Of a DNA stretch of 5,743 nucleotides, positions 1 to 5,743 are shown one piece after another; within the stretch, counting starts at the first letter, position 1, and the number at the start of each line of letters is the position of its first letter. Origin of the DNA: CAIKZJ01 sp964626015 (GTDB lineage Bacteria; Bacteroidota; Ignavibacteria; Tepidaquicellales; Tepidaquicellaceae); contig CAZVCC010000102.1 in assembly GCA_964626015.1 (NCBI GenBank), positions 1-5,743 on the forward strand, written 5' to 3'. A program made the position numbers and the translations under genes. The notes beneath the pieces are model-generated. The model did no database searches. It saw only the letters and a program-made list of their open reading frames with translations, and had not been told where the DNA came from.

Positions 1-73
1 CACTTTATCTAGTTTTACAAAAAGAGATTAGTCAATAAGCTGGTTTTATTGCTAAAATAAAAGAAAAGAGCAT

Positions 74-1273
74 ATGCTTTCTGAAAAAAGCTTTGATCTA
101 GAAATAAACTATGTACTTAATAAAATTAAAGAGTGCCATACTTTTTCAAACGATAAAAACTTCATCCAATATGTAATTGAATTAGTGCCTTTAAACCACA
201 GAATTCTAACACAACAAATTGAATGTGAAATACTAAAAGTTTTAAACGACAATGAGATAATAAAAATCTTAAATCGCCGAATCAACCTTGAGTTAAGAGT
301 CCTATTTTATCTTAAAATTATTCAACCAGCCTTTGACTCAATCTTACGAACTTATGAGGATATCAATAATCTAAAACCTCTTACGATAGATATTATCAAT
401 AAGCCTCACTCAAACGCTCAAGCCAATAAATATTCATTATCGAAATATTATATTATCCATGAAATTAATAGCATAAAATTGATTCTAAAATATCTATTAT
501 CTTCAGGAGTCTTAAAATATAAAAACTACAAGTACATCTTTGTAATACTAAACTCCTTAAACTCTTTTATCAAAGATGTTTTAGATATTAAATATGCCGA
601 AAACATTAATGAAGATTTAACTTACAAAATTAAGCAGAAAAATCGTAGTAACAATCAAAGTAGTGGATCAGACGAATACACTAATAGCAATATCATTCAA
701 AAATCACTTTTTGCGAATAAACCCTTGCCAATTACTGGTGAGATCAAAGTGATTGGCTTAGATGAAGGATTGAAAGCCTTAAGCAAAAAAGGAGTAGAAG
801 AGTCAAAACCAAAATTCCCCTACAAAATTCCTGCGGGAACGCAATGGCATAATGTGATAATGAAATTCATAGATAATGAAAAAATTGAAATTCACGTAAA
901 AAGATTAAAACATTCAGTAGATTTTAAAGAAATGGGAATGGTTGGCAAAGGTAAAAATCCAACACCTAATGAGCAATGGTTTTTCTTAAAAGTACTTGCT
1001 CAATGTTACGGTGAAATATCTATAAGAGACCCAGAAGCTAAAGACAGGTACAAAAAGCAAAAACAGGAACTTACGGAAACATTAAGAAATTATTTCTCAA
1101 TAGATTATGATCCATTCTATCCCTATCATTCTAGTCCTGAAAAAAGGGGCAATTCCTATAAAATCAAAATTGTTTTAATACCTCCACCACAAATTAATCA
1201 AAAAACTGAATCTGCCAAAGATGATGATCCACTTGGAATCCATGAATATTTAAACGATAATTACTACAAATAA
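74..1273 (+). CDS. Conserved hypothetical protein with C-terminal winged-helix-like domain
   Basis: I do not recognise a named family for this 399-aa protein. Residues 1-175 are predicted mainly helical from the hydrophobic spacing, with no signal peptide or membrane segment. A polar, Asn/Ser-rich linker (about 185-210) leads to a denser domain at about 245-372. It starts with a PYKIPAGTQW motif, followed by alternating strand-like residues (IMKFIDNEKIEIHVK), the KEMGM motif, NEQWFFLKVLAQ, a basic helix (KDRYKKQKQELTETLRNYF) and DYDPFYPY. From memory, this layout resembles a small winged-helix-like C-terminal domain found in uncharacterised FCB-group proteins; that is family recollection, not proof. 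The start is the first ATG of the frame, preceded by a purine-rich AAAGAAAAGAG only 3 nt upstream, which is unusually close. It is monocistronic, ending at the terminator at 1314-1345. A regulatory or DNA-binding role on the mobile element is possible. The gene itself is clear, its function is not. Confidence 0.85.
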   Translation: MLSEKSFDLEINYVLNKIKECHTFSNDKNFIQYVIELVPLNHRILTQQIECEILKVLNDNEIIKILNRRINLELRVLFYLKIIQPAFDSILRTYEDINNLKPLTIDIINKPHSNAQANKYSLSKYYIIHEINSIKLILKYLLSSGVLKYKNYKYIFVILNSLNSFIKDVLDIKYAENINEDLTYKIKQKNRSNNQSSGSDEYTNSNIIQKSLFANKPLPITGEIKVIGLDEGLKALSKKGVEESKPKFPYKIPAGTQWHNVIMKFIDNEKIEIHVKRLKHSVDFKEMGMVGKGKNPTPNEQWFFLKVLAQCYGEISIRDPEAKDRYKKQKQELTETLRNYFSIDYDPFYPYHSSPEKRGNSYKIKIVLIPPPQINQKTESAKDDDPLGIHEYLNDNYYK

Positions 1274-1313
1274 TAATCCTTAGCGAATTTCATTAGCTAA
1301 CATCGAACATATA

Positions 1314-1345
1314 ATTCCTCAAAACATTGAGGAATCTTTTTATTT
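1314..1345 (+). terminator. Rho-independent terminator after the 399-aa gene
   Basis: A perfect 9-bp stem (ATTCCTCAA at 1314-1322, TTGAGGAAT at 1327-1335) closes an AACA tetraloop and is followed by CTTTTTATTT. It lies 40 bp after the stop codon of the 399-aa gene and separates it transcriptionally from the DUF5659-like gene, so that gene needs its own promoter in the AT-rich stretch 1346-1426. I could not assign that promoter with confidence. Confidence 0.88.
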
Positions 1346-1426
1346 ATGGGCAAATGAGTGAATTTCGCCATTTACTATTAGAAACAATATTATAAATATT
1401 ATTTAATCTAATTAATAAATAAAAAT

Positions 1427-1690
1427 ATGTTATATAAAAATGTCAACAAACTAATTGAGTCAGACATTTTCGTTACTTTTGATCTTGGTTTGGCTGCTTC
1501 GTTAATAACACTTGGATATGCTCTAAAAAACCTTGATAAATCGAACGAGAAAAAATGTAAATTTATATTTGGCCGAGATGAACATATTGATAAAATGATC
1601 AATGAATATTGGAGCAATAAGCTCTTATTACCGGCAAGGACTTTAATTGAAAATATCAAAATGTTAAAAAACAGACTGTATTCTGTCTAA
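1427..1690 (+). CDS. DUF5659-like small protein of the integration module
   Basis: This 87-aa soluble protein matches the pattern I associate with DUF5659. That pattern is an N-terminal DIFVTFDLGLAASLITLGY segment (residues 13-31), a KCKFIFGRDE strand with the acidic turn (44-52), a YWSNKLLLPARTLI motif (61-74) and a C-terminal basic helix ending in KNRLY. Members are short, uncharacterised, and to my knowledge often sit just upstream of integrase genes, as here. The biochemical role is unknown; no catalytic motif is visible. The ATG follows directly on the A-rich leader AATAAATAAAAAT with no Shine-Dalgarno. The ORF on the opposite strand over the same bases has no recognisable features. The gene lies 112 bp before the xis start, separated from it by the hairpin at 1741-1792, so co-transcription is possible but not shown. 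The family call rests on motif memory. Confidence 0.75.
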   Translation: MLYKNVNKLIESDIFVTFDLGLAASLITLGYALKNLDKSNEKKCKFIFGRDEHIDKMINEYWSNKLLLPARTLIENIKMLKNRLYSV

Positions 1691-1740
1691 GATAATATAG
1701 ACTAAAATGATGTGTTTGATAAAAATTGCTAATTAATGAT

Positions 1741-1792
1741 AGGATGTGATATAGCCTATAAGATTAATAAAATCTTACCCTATATCGCACCT
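1741..1792. promoter_or_regulatory. Long imperfect inverted repeat upstream of the xis-int operon
   Basis: The inner stem TAAGATT (1759-1765) pairs with AATCTTA (1771-1777) around the loop AATAA. The outer stem pairs GATATAG (1748-1754) with CTATATC (1780-1786). It continues outward to 1741 and 1792 with one wobble (T1747 with G1787) and one bulged A (1744). The arms are separated by a small internal loop, CCTA against CC. The left arm also contains the 11-bp palindrome TATAGCCTATA (1750-1760). It ends 10 bp before the ATG of the excisionase-like gene and lacks a T-tract, so it is unlikely to be a terminator. It could be an operator for the neighbouring HTH protein or an mRNA structure controlling xis-int translation. 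Confidence 0.6.
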
Positions 1793-1802
1793 TAACAATT
1801 CT

Positions 1803-2015
1803 ATGAAAGATTGGTCTATTCCGGGAAACCTAATTGAAAAACAATTTCTTTCCCCTAATGAGTTAAGCAAGATTCTATGTGTTTCACTACCGACGATTTA
1901 CCGACTGACTTACAGTAGAAAAATTCCGGCTTTTAAGATACGCAATTCATTAAGATTCTTTCGTGATGATATTATTGCTTACCTGAAATATAACCGAATA
2001 GATCAAATTGATTAA
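1803..2015 (+). CDS. Excisionase-family helix-turn-helix DNA-binding protein
   Basis: This 70-aa protein is almost entirely a MerR-type/HTH_17 excisionase domain (residues about 16-62). FLSPNELSKILCVS forms the first helix and turn, LPTIYRLTYSRKIPAFKI is the recognition helix and start of the wing, and SLRFFRDDIIAYLKYN is the typical wing-return and last helix. Such proteins bind and bend DNA at attachment sites to direct a tyrosine recombinase towards excision, and many also repress or activate their own promoter. Only 5 bp separate its stop from the integrase start, so the two are almost certainly one operon. The dyad at 1741-1792 immediately upstream is a plausible binding site. No Shine-Dalgarno is seen before the ATG. 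Whether it acts as Xis or only as a regulator cannot be told from sequence. Confidence 0.88.
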   Translation: MKDWSIPGNLIEKQFLSPNELSKILCVSLPTIYRLTYSRKIPAFKIRNSLRFFRDDIIAYLKYNRIDQID

Positions 2016-2020
2016 ATTAT

Positions 2021-3046
2021 ATGACCGTAAGAAAACGAGGAAAAGTCTTTTGGGTTGATTTTTCCTTTAATAAACTAAGATATCGCAAGAAAAGCCCCGA
2101 CAATTCTTTTCATGGAGCGAAAGCGTACGAGCTTTTACTGCGCCAAAAACTAGCTCGTGGTGAACCGCTAGATGAAAATAAAGTAGAAATAAGGTATACG
2201 TTTAAAGTACTAGCTTGGCAATGGTTTGATGTTTACGTCAAAAACAATAACAAACAATCAGAAATAGGTAATAAGCACAGTATACTGAAATCAAGTCTAA
2301 TCCCTTATTTTGGAAATAAATATATTGAGCAGATAAACAGTTACGATGTAGAAAAATTTAAGAACTATTTACTTAACGATTATGAGCTATCTCCTAAATC
2401 AATAAATAATAGACTAAGCACTTTAAGTAGATGTCTAAAATCGGCTATTGAGTGGGAAATGATGAGCAAGATGCCTATTATAAAATTATTAAAAGTACCA
2501 CAACAAAAATTTGATTTTCTGACAACAAAAGAATCTGAAATATTAATAAATGCCTCAAATGGTAATTGGTCGAATATGATCCTTCTGGCTTTACAATCAG
2601 GATTACGATTTGGTGAAATTATCGCTTTAAGATGGGAAGATATAAATTTTGATGAAGAAATATTAACTGTAAATAAAAATATCGTAAGAGGGGTTGAAGT
2701 AAGTCCTAAAAGCAATAAAATCAGAGTCGTCCCACTTACTTCTAAAGTTATTAATATGCTAAAGGAACGGGAAAAGAGTTGTGAGTATATTTTTCATGAT
2801 GAAAATAATAATCCATTAAAATACGGAAATTGCTTACGTCATTTACATAAAATATGCAAAGAAACAGGATTAAGACAAGTAGGCTGGCATATATTGCGAC
2901 ATTCTTTCGCATCTAATCTTGCAAGTAAAAATAATTCAATAGTGGCAATAAAAGAATTATTAGGTCATTCAGATATAAGAACTACAATGCGATATTCTCA
3001 TATAAATATACCGATATTAAAAAAGGTTATTGCAACTATGGAATAA
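2021..3046 (+). CDS. Tyrosine recombinase / phage-type site-specific integrase
   Basis: This 341-aa enzyme is of normal length and appears intact. Residues 1-30 (KRGKVFWVDFSFNKLRYRKKSP) form a beta-rich arm-type DNA-binding N-terminus, and the GAKAYELLLRQKLARGE helix follows. A SAM-like core-binding domain spans about 58-155, and the catalytic domain about 165-335. The catalytic set is complete by alignment with XerD: R196 (SGLRFGE), K230 (SPKSNK, before the IRVVPL strand), H290 and R293 (HILRHSFAS), H316 (LLGHSD) and nucleophile Y325 (MRYSH). It would cut and rejoin DNA between the element's attP and a chromosomal site; the tRNA-Gly 3' end 121 bp downstream is the obvious core. The N-terminal arm domain implies arm-type sites, and the GTCACAA repeats are good candidates. 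The gene is translated just after xis and points towards its att site. Confidence 0.96.
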   Translation: MTVRKRGKVFWVDFSFNKLRYRKKSPDNSFHGAKAYELLLRQKLARGEPLDENKVEIRYTFKVLAWQWFDVYVKNNNKQSEIGNKHSILKSSLIPYFGNKYIEQINSYDVEKFKNYLLNDYELSPKSINNRLSTLSRCLKSAIEWEMMSKMPIIKLLKVPQQKFDFLTTKESEILINASNGNWSNMILLALQSGLRFGEIIALRWEDINFDEEILTVNKNIVRGVEVSPKSNKIRVVPLTSKVINMLKEREKSCEYIFHDENNNPLKYGNCLRHLHKICKETGLRQVGWHILRHSFASNLASKNNSIVAIKELLGHSDIRTTMRYSHINIPILKKVIATME

Positions 3047-3051
3047 TAAAT

Positions 3052-3069
3052 GTCACAATAGTGTCACAA
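3052..3069 (+). repeat. Paired GTCACAA repeats, candidate left arm-type integrase sites
   Basis: GTCACAA occurs at 3052-3058 and again at 3063-3069, an 11-bp period, so both copies face the same side of the helix. The pair starts just after the integrase stop codon and about 120 bp from the tRNA-derived core. A near-identical pair lies on the other side of the core at 3312-3329. The spacing and position fit arm-type binding sites of a tyrosine recombinase. That function is an inference. Confidence 0.6.
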
Positions 3070-3139
3070 AGTAAAAAATCTAAAATTATATGAAGATAGA
3101 AAAAGTAAAAAATATTAAAATTTTCTAAGAAAAAAATAA

Positions 3140-3168
3140 AAACTGGACAAATCCAGTTTAATATTTTT
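3140..3168. terminator. Bidirectional terminator between integrase and tRNA-Gly end
   Basis: A perfect 8-bp stem (AAACTGGA at 3140-3147, TCCAGTTT at 3152-3159) encloses CAAA. On the plus strand it is followed by AATATTTTT, which would end the xis-int transcript. On the minus strand it is followed by TTATTTTTTT, which would end a tRNA transcript coming from the right. It begins 8 bp from the tRNA CCA end, the usual place for a tRNA terminator, so it probably came with the tRNA segment. Confidence 0.78.
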
Positions 3169-3190
3169 GGAGCGGGTAACGGGAATCGAA
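3168..3190 (-). other. tRNA-Gly 3' end: attachment-site core (att)
   Basis: Read on the minus strand these 23 nt are positions 54-76 of a tRNA: T-loop TTCGATT, T-stem 3' strand CCCGT, acceptor 3' strand TACCCGC, discriminator T and encoded CCA. The implied 5' acceptor strand GCGGGTA and U73 are typical of bacterial tRNA-Gly. Homology stops at the start of the T-loop: the next minus-strand bases upstream do not pair with the T-stem, and no anticodon or D arm follows over the next 50 bp. It is therefore a fragment, not a functional tRNA. A tRNA 3' end beside a tyrosine integrase is the standard signature of an att core. The anticodon cannot be known from this fragment. Confidence 0.85.
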
Positions 3191-3244
3191 TCGTTAATTG
3201 TAAGTATAAAGAAGCTTAGCAAATATTAAAAAATATGTAAAGAT

Positions 3245-3272
3245 AGCGATAAATCAATCTTGATTGCTTTTT
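3245..3272 (+). terminator. Weak stem-loop with T-tract, possible terminator
   Basis: AATCA (3252-3256) pairs with TGATT (3261-3265), and AGC (3245-3247) can pair with GCT (3266-3268) across an unpaired GATAA, followed by five Ts (3268-3272). The stem is short and AT-rich and no gene reads directly into it, so this is only a marginal candidate. Confidence 0.25.
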
Positions 3273-3290
3273 CTGTATTAATCAATTAAT

Positions 3291-3307
3291 GTCTGTTATG
3301 GTCTGTT
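3291..3307 (+). repeat. Tandem GTCTGTT pair with 10-bp period
   Basis: GTCTGTT occurs at 3291-3297 and 3301-3307, exactly one helical turn apart and adjoining the right-hand GTCACAA-type block. In-phase short repeats next to arm-type sites are often recognised by an excisionase or by the integrase itself. No counterpart was found on the left of the core. Confidence 0.4.
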
Positions 3308-3311
3308 CTTA

Positions 3312-3329
3312 GGCACAATAGCGTCACAA
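3312..3329 (+). repeat. GGCACAA/GTCACAA pair, candidate right arm-type sites
   Basis: GGCACAA (3312-3318) and GTCACAA (3323-3329) have the same 11-bp spacing as the pair after the integrase. Over the 16-bp block CACAATAGYGTCACAA the copies at 3054-3069 and 3314-3329 differ at one base, and the similarity stops abruptly outside the block. That limits the homology to a binding-site-sized unit rather than a duplicated gene end. It lies about 140 bp right of the tRNA-derived core. Confidence 0.6.
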
Positions 3330-3351
3330 CTTTTTAGTCCATTAGTTGTGA
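3324..3351. repeat. Inverted repeat TCACAACT / AGTTGTGA
   Basis: A perfect 8-bp inverted repeat (3324-3331 and 3344-3351) with a 12-bp spacer overlaps the right GTCACAA site, giving a third TCACAA unit in the opposite orientation. It may be an additional integrase arm site or simply a weak hairpin. Confidence 0.35.
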
Positions 3352-3743
3352 AGTTTGCGGTATAAGGAGAACGGACCAGAATTAAAGAACTATTAGATGT
3401 TTATATCTAAGAGTCTGATTATTTGATTAATATGTTATACCAAATACTTTCGGGAAATATGCATAATGATTACAATGATGTCTTTAAATTATTGTCGTGT
3501 ACTGAGTAAACCCCATATTGCAATTATTAGTTTCTATCCGGCATAGTCGGGGTAATTCGAAGTGCATTGAAGTATTTAACTTTAAAATATTAAATTAGAG
3601 AAGTACTGATTATTAGATATTAGGTTAGAAGGTATAAACAGTAGATTGAATTTGTAAGTTCGGAGTGCAAGATTAATATTAAAATTTTAATTCTCAATAG
3701 TTTAACAAAAATGAATTTTAAACATTGAATAAATAAAAATTTT
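3352..3743. other. Gene-free AT-rich spacer
   Basis: No open frame with protein-like composition is seen in this stretch on either strand. Visible items are weak: ACCCC (3510-3514) that can face GGGGT (3549-3553), a perfect 14-bp palindrome ATTAAAATTTTAAT (3678-3691) and an inverted GTTTAA/TTAAAC pair (3700-3705, 3718-3723). The last 60 bp are very AT-rich and probably hold the promoter and leader of the following secreted-protein gene. The leader AATAAATAAAAAT (3728-3740) is identical to the one before the 87-aa gene, although short AT-rich matches are easily chance. I saw no convincing RNA gene. Confidence 0.5.
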
Positions 3744-5743
3744 ATGAAAACCCAATTTAATCTGCAGCAAAGTAATTATTTTCTATTAAACATTTTTATA
3801 TTCTTTCTTTTCTTTAACTCTTCGCTTTTTTCGCAAACAACTAATATTCCTATGGATGTCAGCGGAATGTTCAACGAACGTGGTTTTTTGAAATCAGGTT
3901 ACGTTTTACCAGACGAGGGGGAAATTATAAATAATTTTAACGGAAATTTATGTTATACTTTCCCGATATACGCATTGAAGGGGCCAGGGGACATAAACAT
4001 AGAATTATCTTTAAATTATAACGGTTCAATAAATTATCAGTTAATAGCTGCAACAAGGAATTATTTACCAGGGAATTCTCTCCCGAGGTATAACTTCTCT
4101 GCTCCCGGCTGGATACTGAGTCTAAACGGAATGGCAATACAAATGTTAAATTTCGAGACGAACTTCTTCTCACCACCTAATGCAAATAATAAAGTTGAAA
4201 ATTCAAAAGCACATTTTCTTGCAACGGGATATCATTTAACTGATAATCTGAAGGCAATAACATCTGGAGAAAATGACATAATAACACTAATGCGCGGCGA
4301 CGGCTCAGTTGTATATTTAAAAAGAATTTCAAATACATGTTCATCTGATAACAATTATGCTGAATGTTATATCGGTGAATATTATGTTGAAGGAATAGGT
4401 GACTATTCAAGGGCAAGAGTAGAATATATAGAGGCAGGTTCGCAGCCAACATATAGAAACAGACGTGTATCATTTATGAAAGGAGACGGTCTAACATATA
4501 TATATGAAGAATATAAAAATGGATATGCAGACTTTCCATATAATGCGACATCCAGTTTTATGTTTAAACCTCAGGTTTTCTTACTAAAATCAATAAAAGA
4601 CAGATTTGGAAATAATATTCAATTGATTTATGATTATTCAATTAACTATGAAAACACTTATCACTCAATTTACGGTCGTCCCATTATAAAATCCATACAG
4701 GGAAGCTGGCAAGGTTCAGGAATTAATTTTAATTATTACATAAATCCATCATTAGCAGTAACAGTAAGCAACAATAACCGATTATACAAAATACTTTGCA
4801 ATAATCAGCAGGGTAATTTTGATAGTTTAGGAAACCATAGATTTTATCCTTCTTCCTTAATAAATCCATTAAACGATTCTACAAAAATAGATCACCTAAT
4901 GTACAGCAGGTATGCCGACAGTTTAAACAATCCTATACCTAATCTACAGCCGATGGAAGTTGTTTTAAATAACGATCAAGGGCTTAAAAGACTCGTTAGA
5001 GTTCAAAATACTTTTAACGGAATAAGGGAATACACATACGCTGACAGCGGCATAGTAAATGTATCTATAAATATGGCACCTGCGGAGAATGAAAAAATAT
5101 GCAGCAGAACAAAAAACACAAATTACTTTGGACAAGGGAGAGACTTATTCTTTGTAAACATGGTAGGTTCAAAAATTGTATATGACGGCGGAACGCTTGA
5201 AAACATTACATCTTATAAATATTTTTACGGAACAACTAGAAATTGGATAATTCAGCCAATAGATGAAACAGATATTTACAGCACAAATATATTAACCATT
5301 AACCCGCAGGGAAAAGAAATCAATGAAACCCCATCGAGTAAAGGAATGTTAATAAAATTCAAAAATTATAAAATTGATATTTTAAGCAATGTACATCAGG
5401 AATATCCTGATTGGCTGGGACACACGAAACTATTTGAGACTTTGGAATATATAGGTGATACAAACACTGTTGTAAAAAGGACAATGTATAAGTTTGAAAG
5501 CAATTTAGATCAAGGTACGGCAAAAAGTTCATTTCTTGATACTGCAATCGTTGAAGTTGTCAACAATATAGAAAAAAGGATAAATTTTCTTTACGGCTAT
5601 TTTACATCTCCGATTCAGAATGAAACATATAAAAATCCAGTTCAAAGCATATTGCAAATAGATAACTACGGTCTTAAAACACTTTTTAATAACACATTCA
5701 TATACGATTCCAGTGCTCATTACGTAAATGCAAGATATAAAGC
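3744..5743 (+). CDS. Secreted Rhs/YD-repeat-like protein, N-terminal part (runs off window)
   Basis: The frame is open for 666 codons to the window end with no stop, so this is the N-terminal part of a larger protein. Residues 1-31 are a Sec signal peptide: a short polar start, a Phe/Leu/Ile-rich core (about 13-29) and a likely cut near LFSQ-TT. There is no lipobox cysteine. The mature start resembles the N-terminal region of Rhs/YD-repeat proteins. FNGNLCYTFPIYALKGPGDINIELSLNYNG (65-94) and FSAPGWILSLNG (118-129) correspond to the usual start of the beta-rich shell, where a list of symmetric strands is followed by a 'GW-L' motif. Later segments such as IITLMRGDGSVVYLKR (179-194), SFMKGDGLTYIYEE (243-256) and LLKSIKDRFGNNIQLIYDYS (280-299) are the D-x-x-GN and GDG strand repeats of that family. 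It would be exported and act at the surface or outside. Any toxin, sorting or protease domain at the C-terminus lies beyond the window. No Shine-Dalgarno is visible; the ATG is chosen because it begins the signal peptide. Exact function is unknown. Confidence 0.85.
   Translation, partial: MKTQFNLQQSNYFLLNIFIFFLFFNSSLFSQTTNIPMDVSGMFNERGFLKSGYVLPDEGEIINNFNGNLCYTFPIYALKGPGDINIELSLNYNGSINYQLIAATRNYLPGNSLPRYNFSAPGWILSLNGMAIQMLNFETNFFSPPNANNKVENSKAHFLATGYHLTDNLKAITSGENDIITLMRGDGSVVYLKRISNTCSSDNNYAECYIGEYYVEGIGDYSRARVEYIEAGSQPTYRNRRVSFMKGDGLTYIYEEYKNGYADFPYNATSSFMFKPQVFLLKSIKDRFGNNIQLIYDYSINYENTYHSIYGRPIIKSIQGSWQGSGINFNYYINPSLAVTVSNNNRLYKILCNNQQGNFDSLGNHRFYPSSLINPLNDSTKIDHLMYSRYADSLNNPIPNLQPMEVVLNNDQGLKRLVRVQNTFNGIREYTYADSGIVNVSINMAPAENEKICSRTKNTNYFGQGRDLFFVNMVGSKIVYDGGTLENITSYKYFYGTTRNWIIQPIDETDIYSTNILTINPQGKEINETPSSKGMLIKFKNYKIDILSNVHQEYPDWLGHTKLFETLEYIGDTNTVVKRTMYKFESNLDQGTAKSSFLDTAIVEVVNNIEKRINFLYGYFTSPIQNETYKNPVQSILQIDNYGLKTLFNNTFIYDSSAHYVNARYK

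Larger units (their letters stand above)
1427..3329 (+). mobile_element. Integration module of a tRNA-Gly-targeting mobile element
   Basis: DUF5659-like gene, excisionase-type HTH gene, tyrosine integrase, arm-type repeats and tRNA 3'-end core follow in order, all reading towards the att site. This is the int end of an integrative element (genomic island, prophage or ICE type). No capsid, conjugation or replication gene is visible, so the class is undetermined. The outer limits of the element are not in view: the left boundary given here is only the first recognisable module gene, and the 399-aa gene at 74-1273 may also belong. Confidence 0.7.

Noticed and set aside
1386..1400. AATATT-ATA-AATATT dyad before the 87-aa gene
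   Set aside because: It is purely A/T in an AT-rich spacer, with no clear -35/-10 arrangement to anchor it as an operator.
1408..1659. 83-aa minus-strand open frame
   Set aside because: It overlaps the DUF5659-like gene almost completely and shows no family motif; the plus-strand product has recognisable motifs.
1671..1686. ACAGA/TCTGT stem-loop at the end of the 87-aa gene
   Set aside because: It has only five base pairs, is still within coding sequence and lacks a T-tract, so it is not a credible terminator.
2380..2715. 111-aa minus-strand open frame
   Set aside because: It lies inside the integrase gene, whose domains are continuous across it.
3070..3113. AGTAAAAAAT repeated at 3070-3079 and 3104-3113, and AATATTAAAATTTT at 3111-3124 and 3675-3688
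   Set aside because: These are A/T-only or nearly so in very AT-rich DNA, so chance recurrence is likely. They may contribute A-tract bending near the att site but do not support a call.
3168..3245. Complete tRNA-Gly on the minus strand
   Set aside because: Only positions 54-76 are present. No T-stem 5' strand, anticodon arm or GCGGG acceptor start is found in the expected 50 bp.
3937..5720. Four minus-strand open frames of 62-98 aa
   Set aside because: All are antisense to the uninterrupted 666-codon secreted-protein frame and have low-complexity or motif-free products.

Overview
The window is AT-rich bacterial DNA carrying the integration end of a mobile element, followed by the start of a large secreted Rhs/YD-type protein. 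The secreted protein's signal peptide ends in an LFSQ-like site. Four of the five starts lack a clear Shine-Dalgarno and sit behind A-rich leaders. Both features suggest the Bacteroidota/Ignavibacteriota (FCB) side of the tree. This is an inference, and the integrase style is also seen in other uncultured lineages.

Left part (74-1690): a 399-aa protein of unknown function, with a helical N-terminal half and a C-terminal half that looks like a compact winged-helix-type domain, ends at a strong intrinsic terminator (1314-1345). It is followed by an 87-aa DUF5659-like protein.

Centre (1741-3046): a long imperfect hairpin precedes a two-gene operon, a 70-aa MerR/excisionase-type helix-turn-helix protein and a 341-aa tyrosine recombinase with all six catalytic positions present. 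This is a classic xis-int cassette.

Attachment region (3047-3351): the integrase reads towards the last 23 nt of a tRNA-Gly gene lying on the minus strand (3168-3190). Beside it is a bidirectional terminator hairpin. No 5' half of a tRNA is present. On both sides of this core, about 120-140 bp away, lie paired GTCACAA-type repeats with 11-bp spacing; the two 16-bp blocks match at 15 positions. Core plus arm-type sites on both sides is what an attP site looks like, not a simple attL or attR. The contig may therefore represent a circular form, a tandem-element junction, or the scar of two related elements in one tRNA.

Right part (3352-5743): about 390 bp without a recognisable gene, then the first 666 codons of a secreted Rhs/YD-repeat-like protein that runs off the window. 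If the attP reading is right, this gene lies at the far end of the element and would be cargo. If not, it is a chromosomal neighbour.

No CRISPR array, complete RNA gene or insertion sequence was seen.
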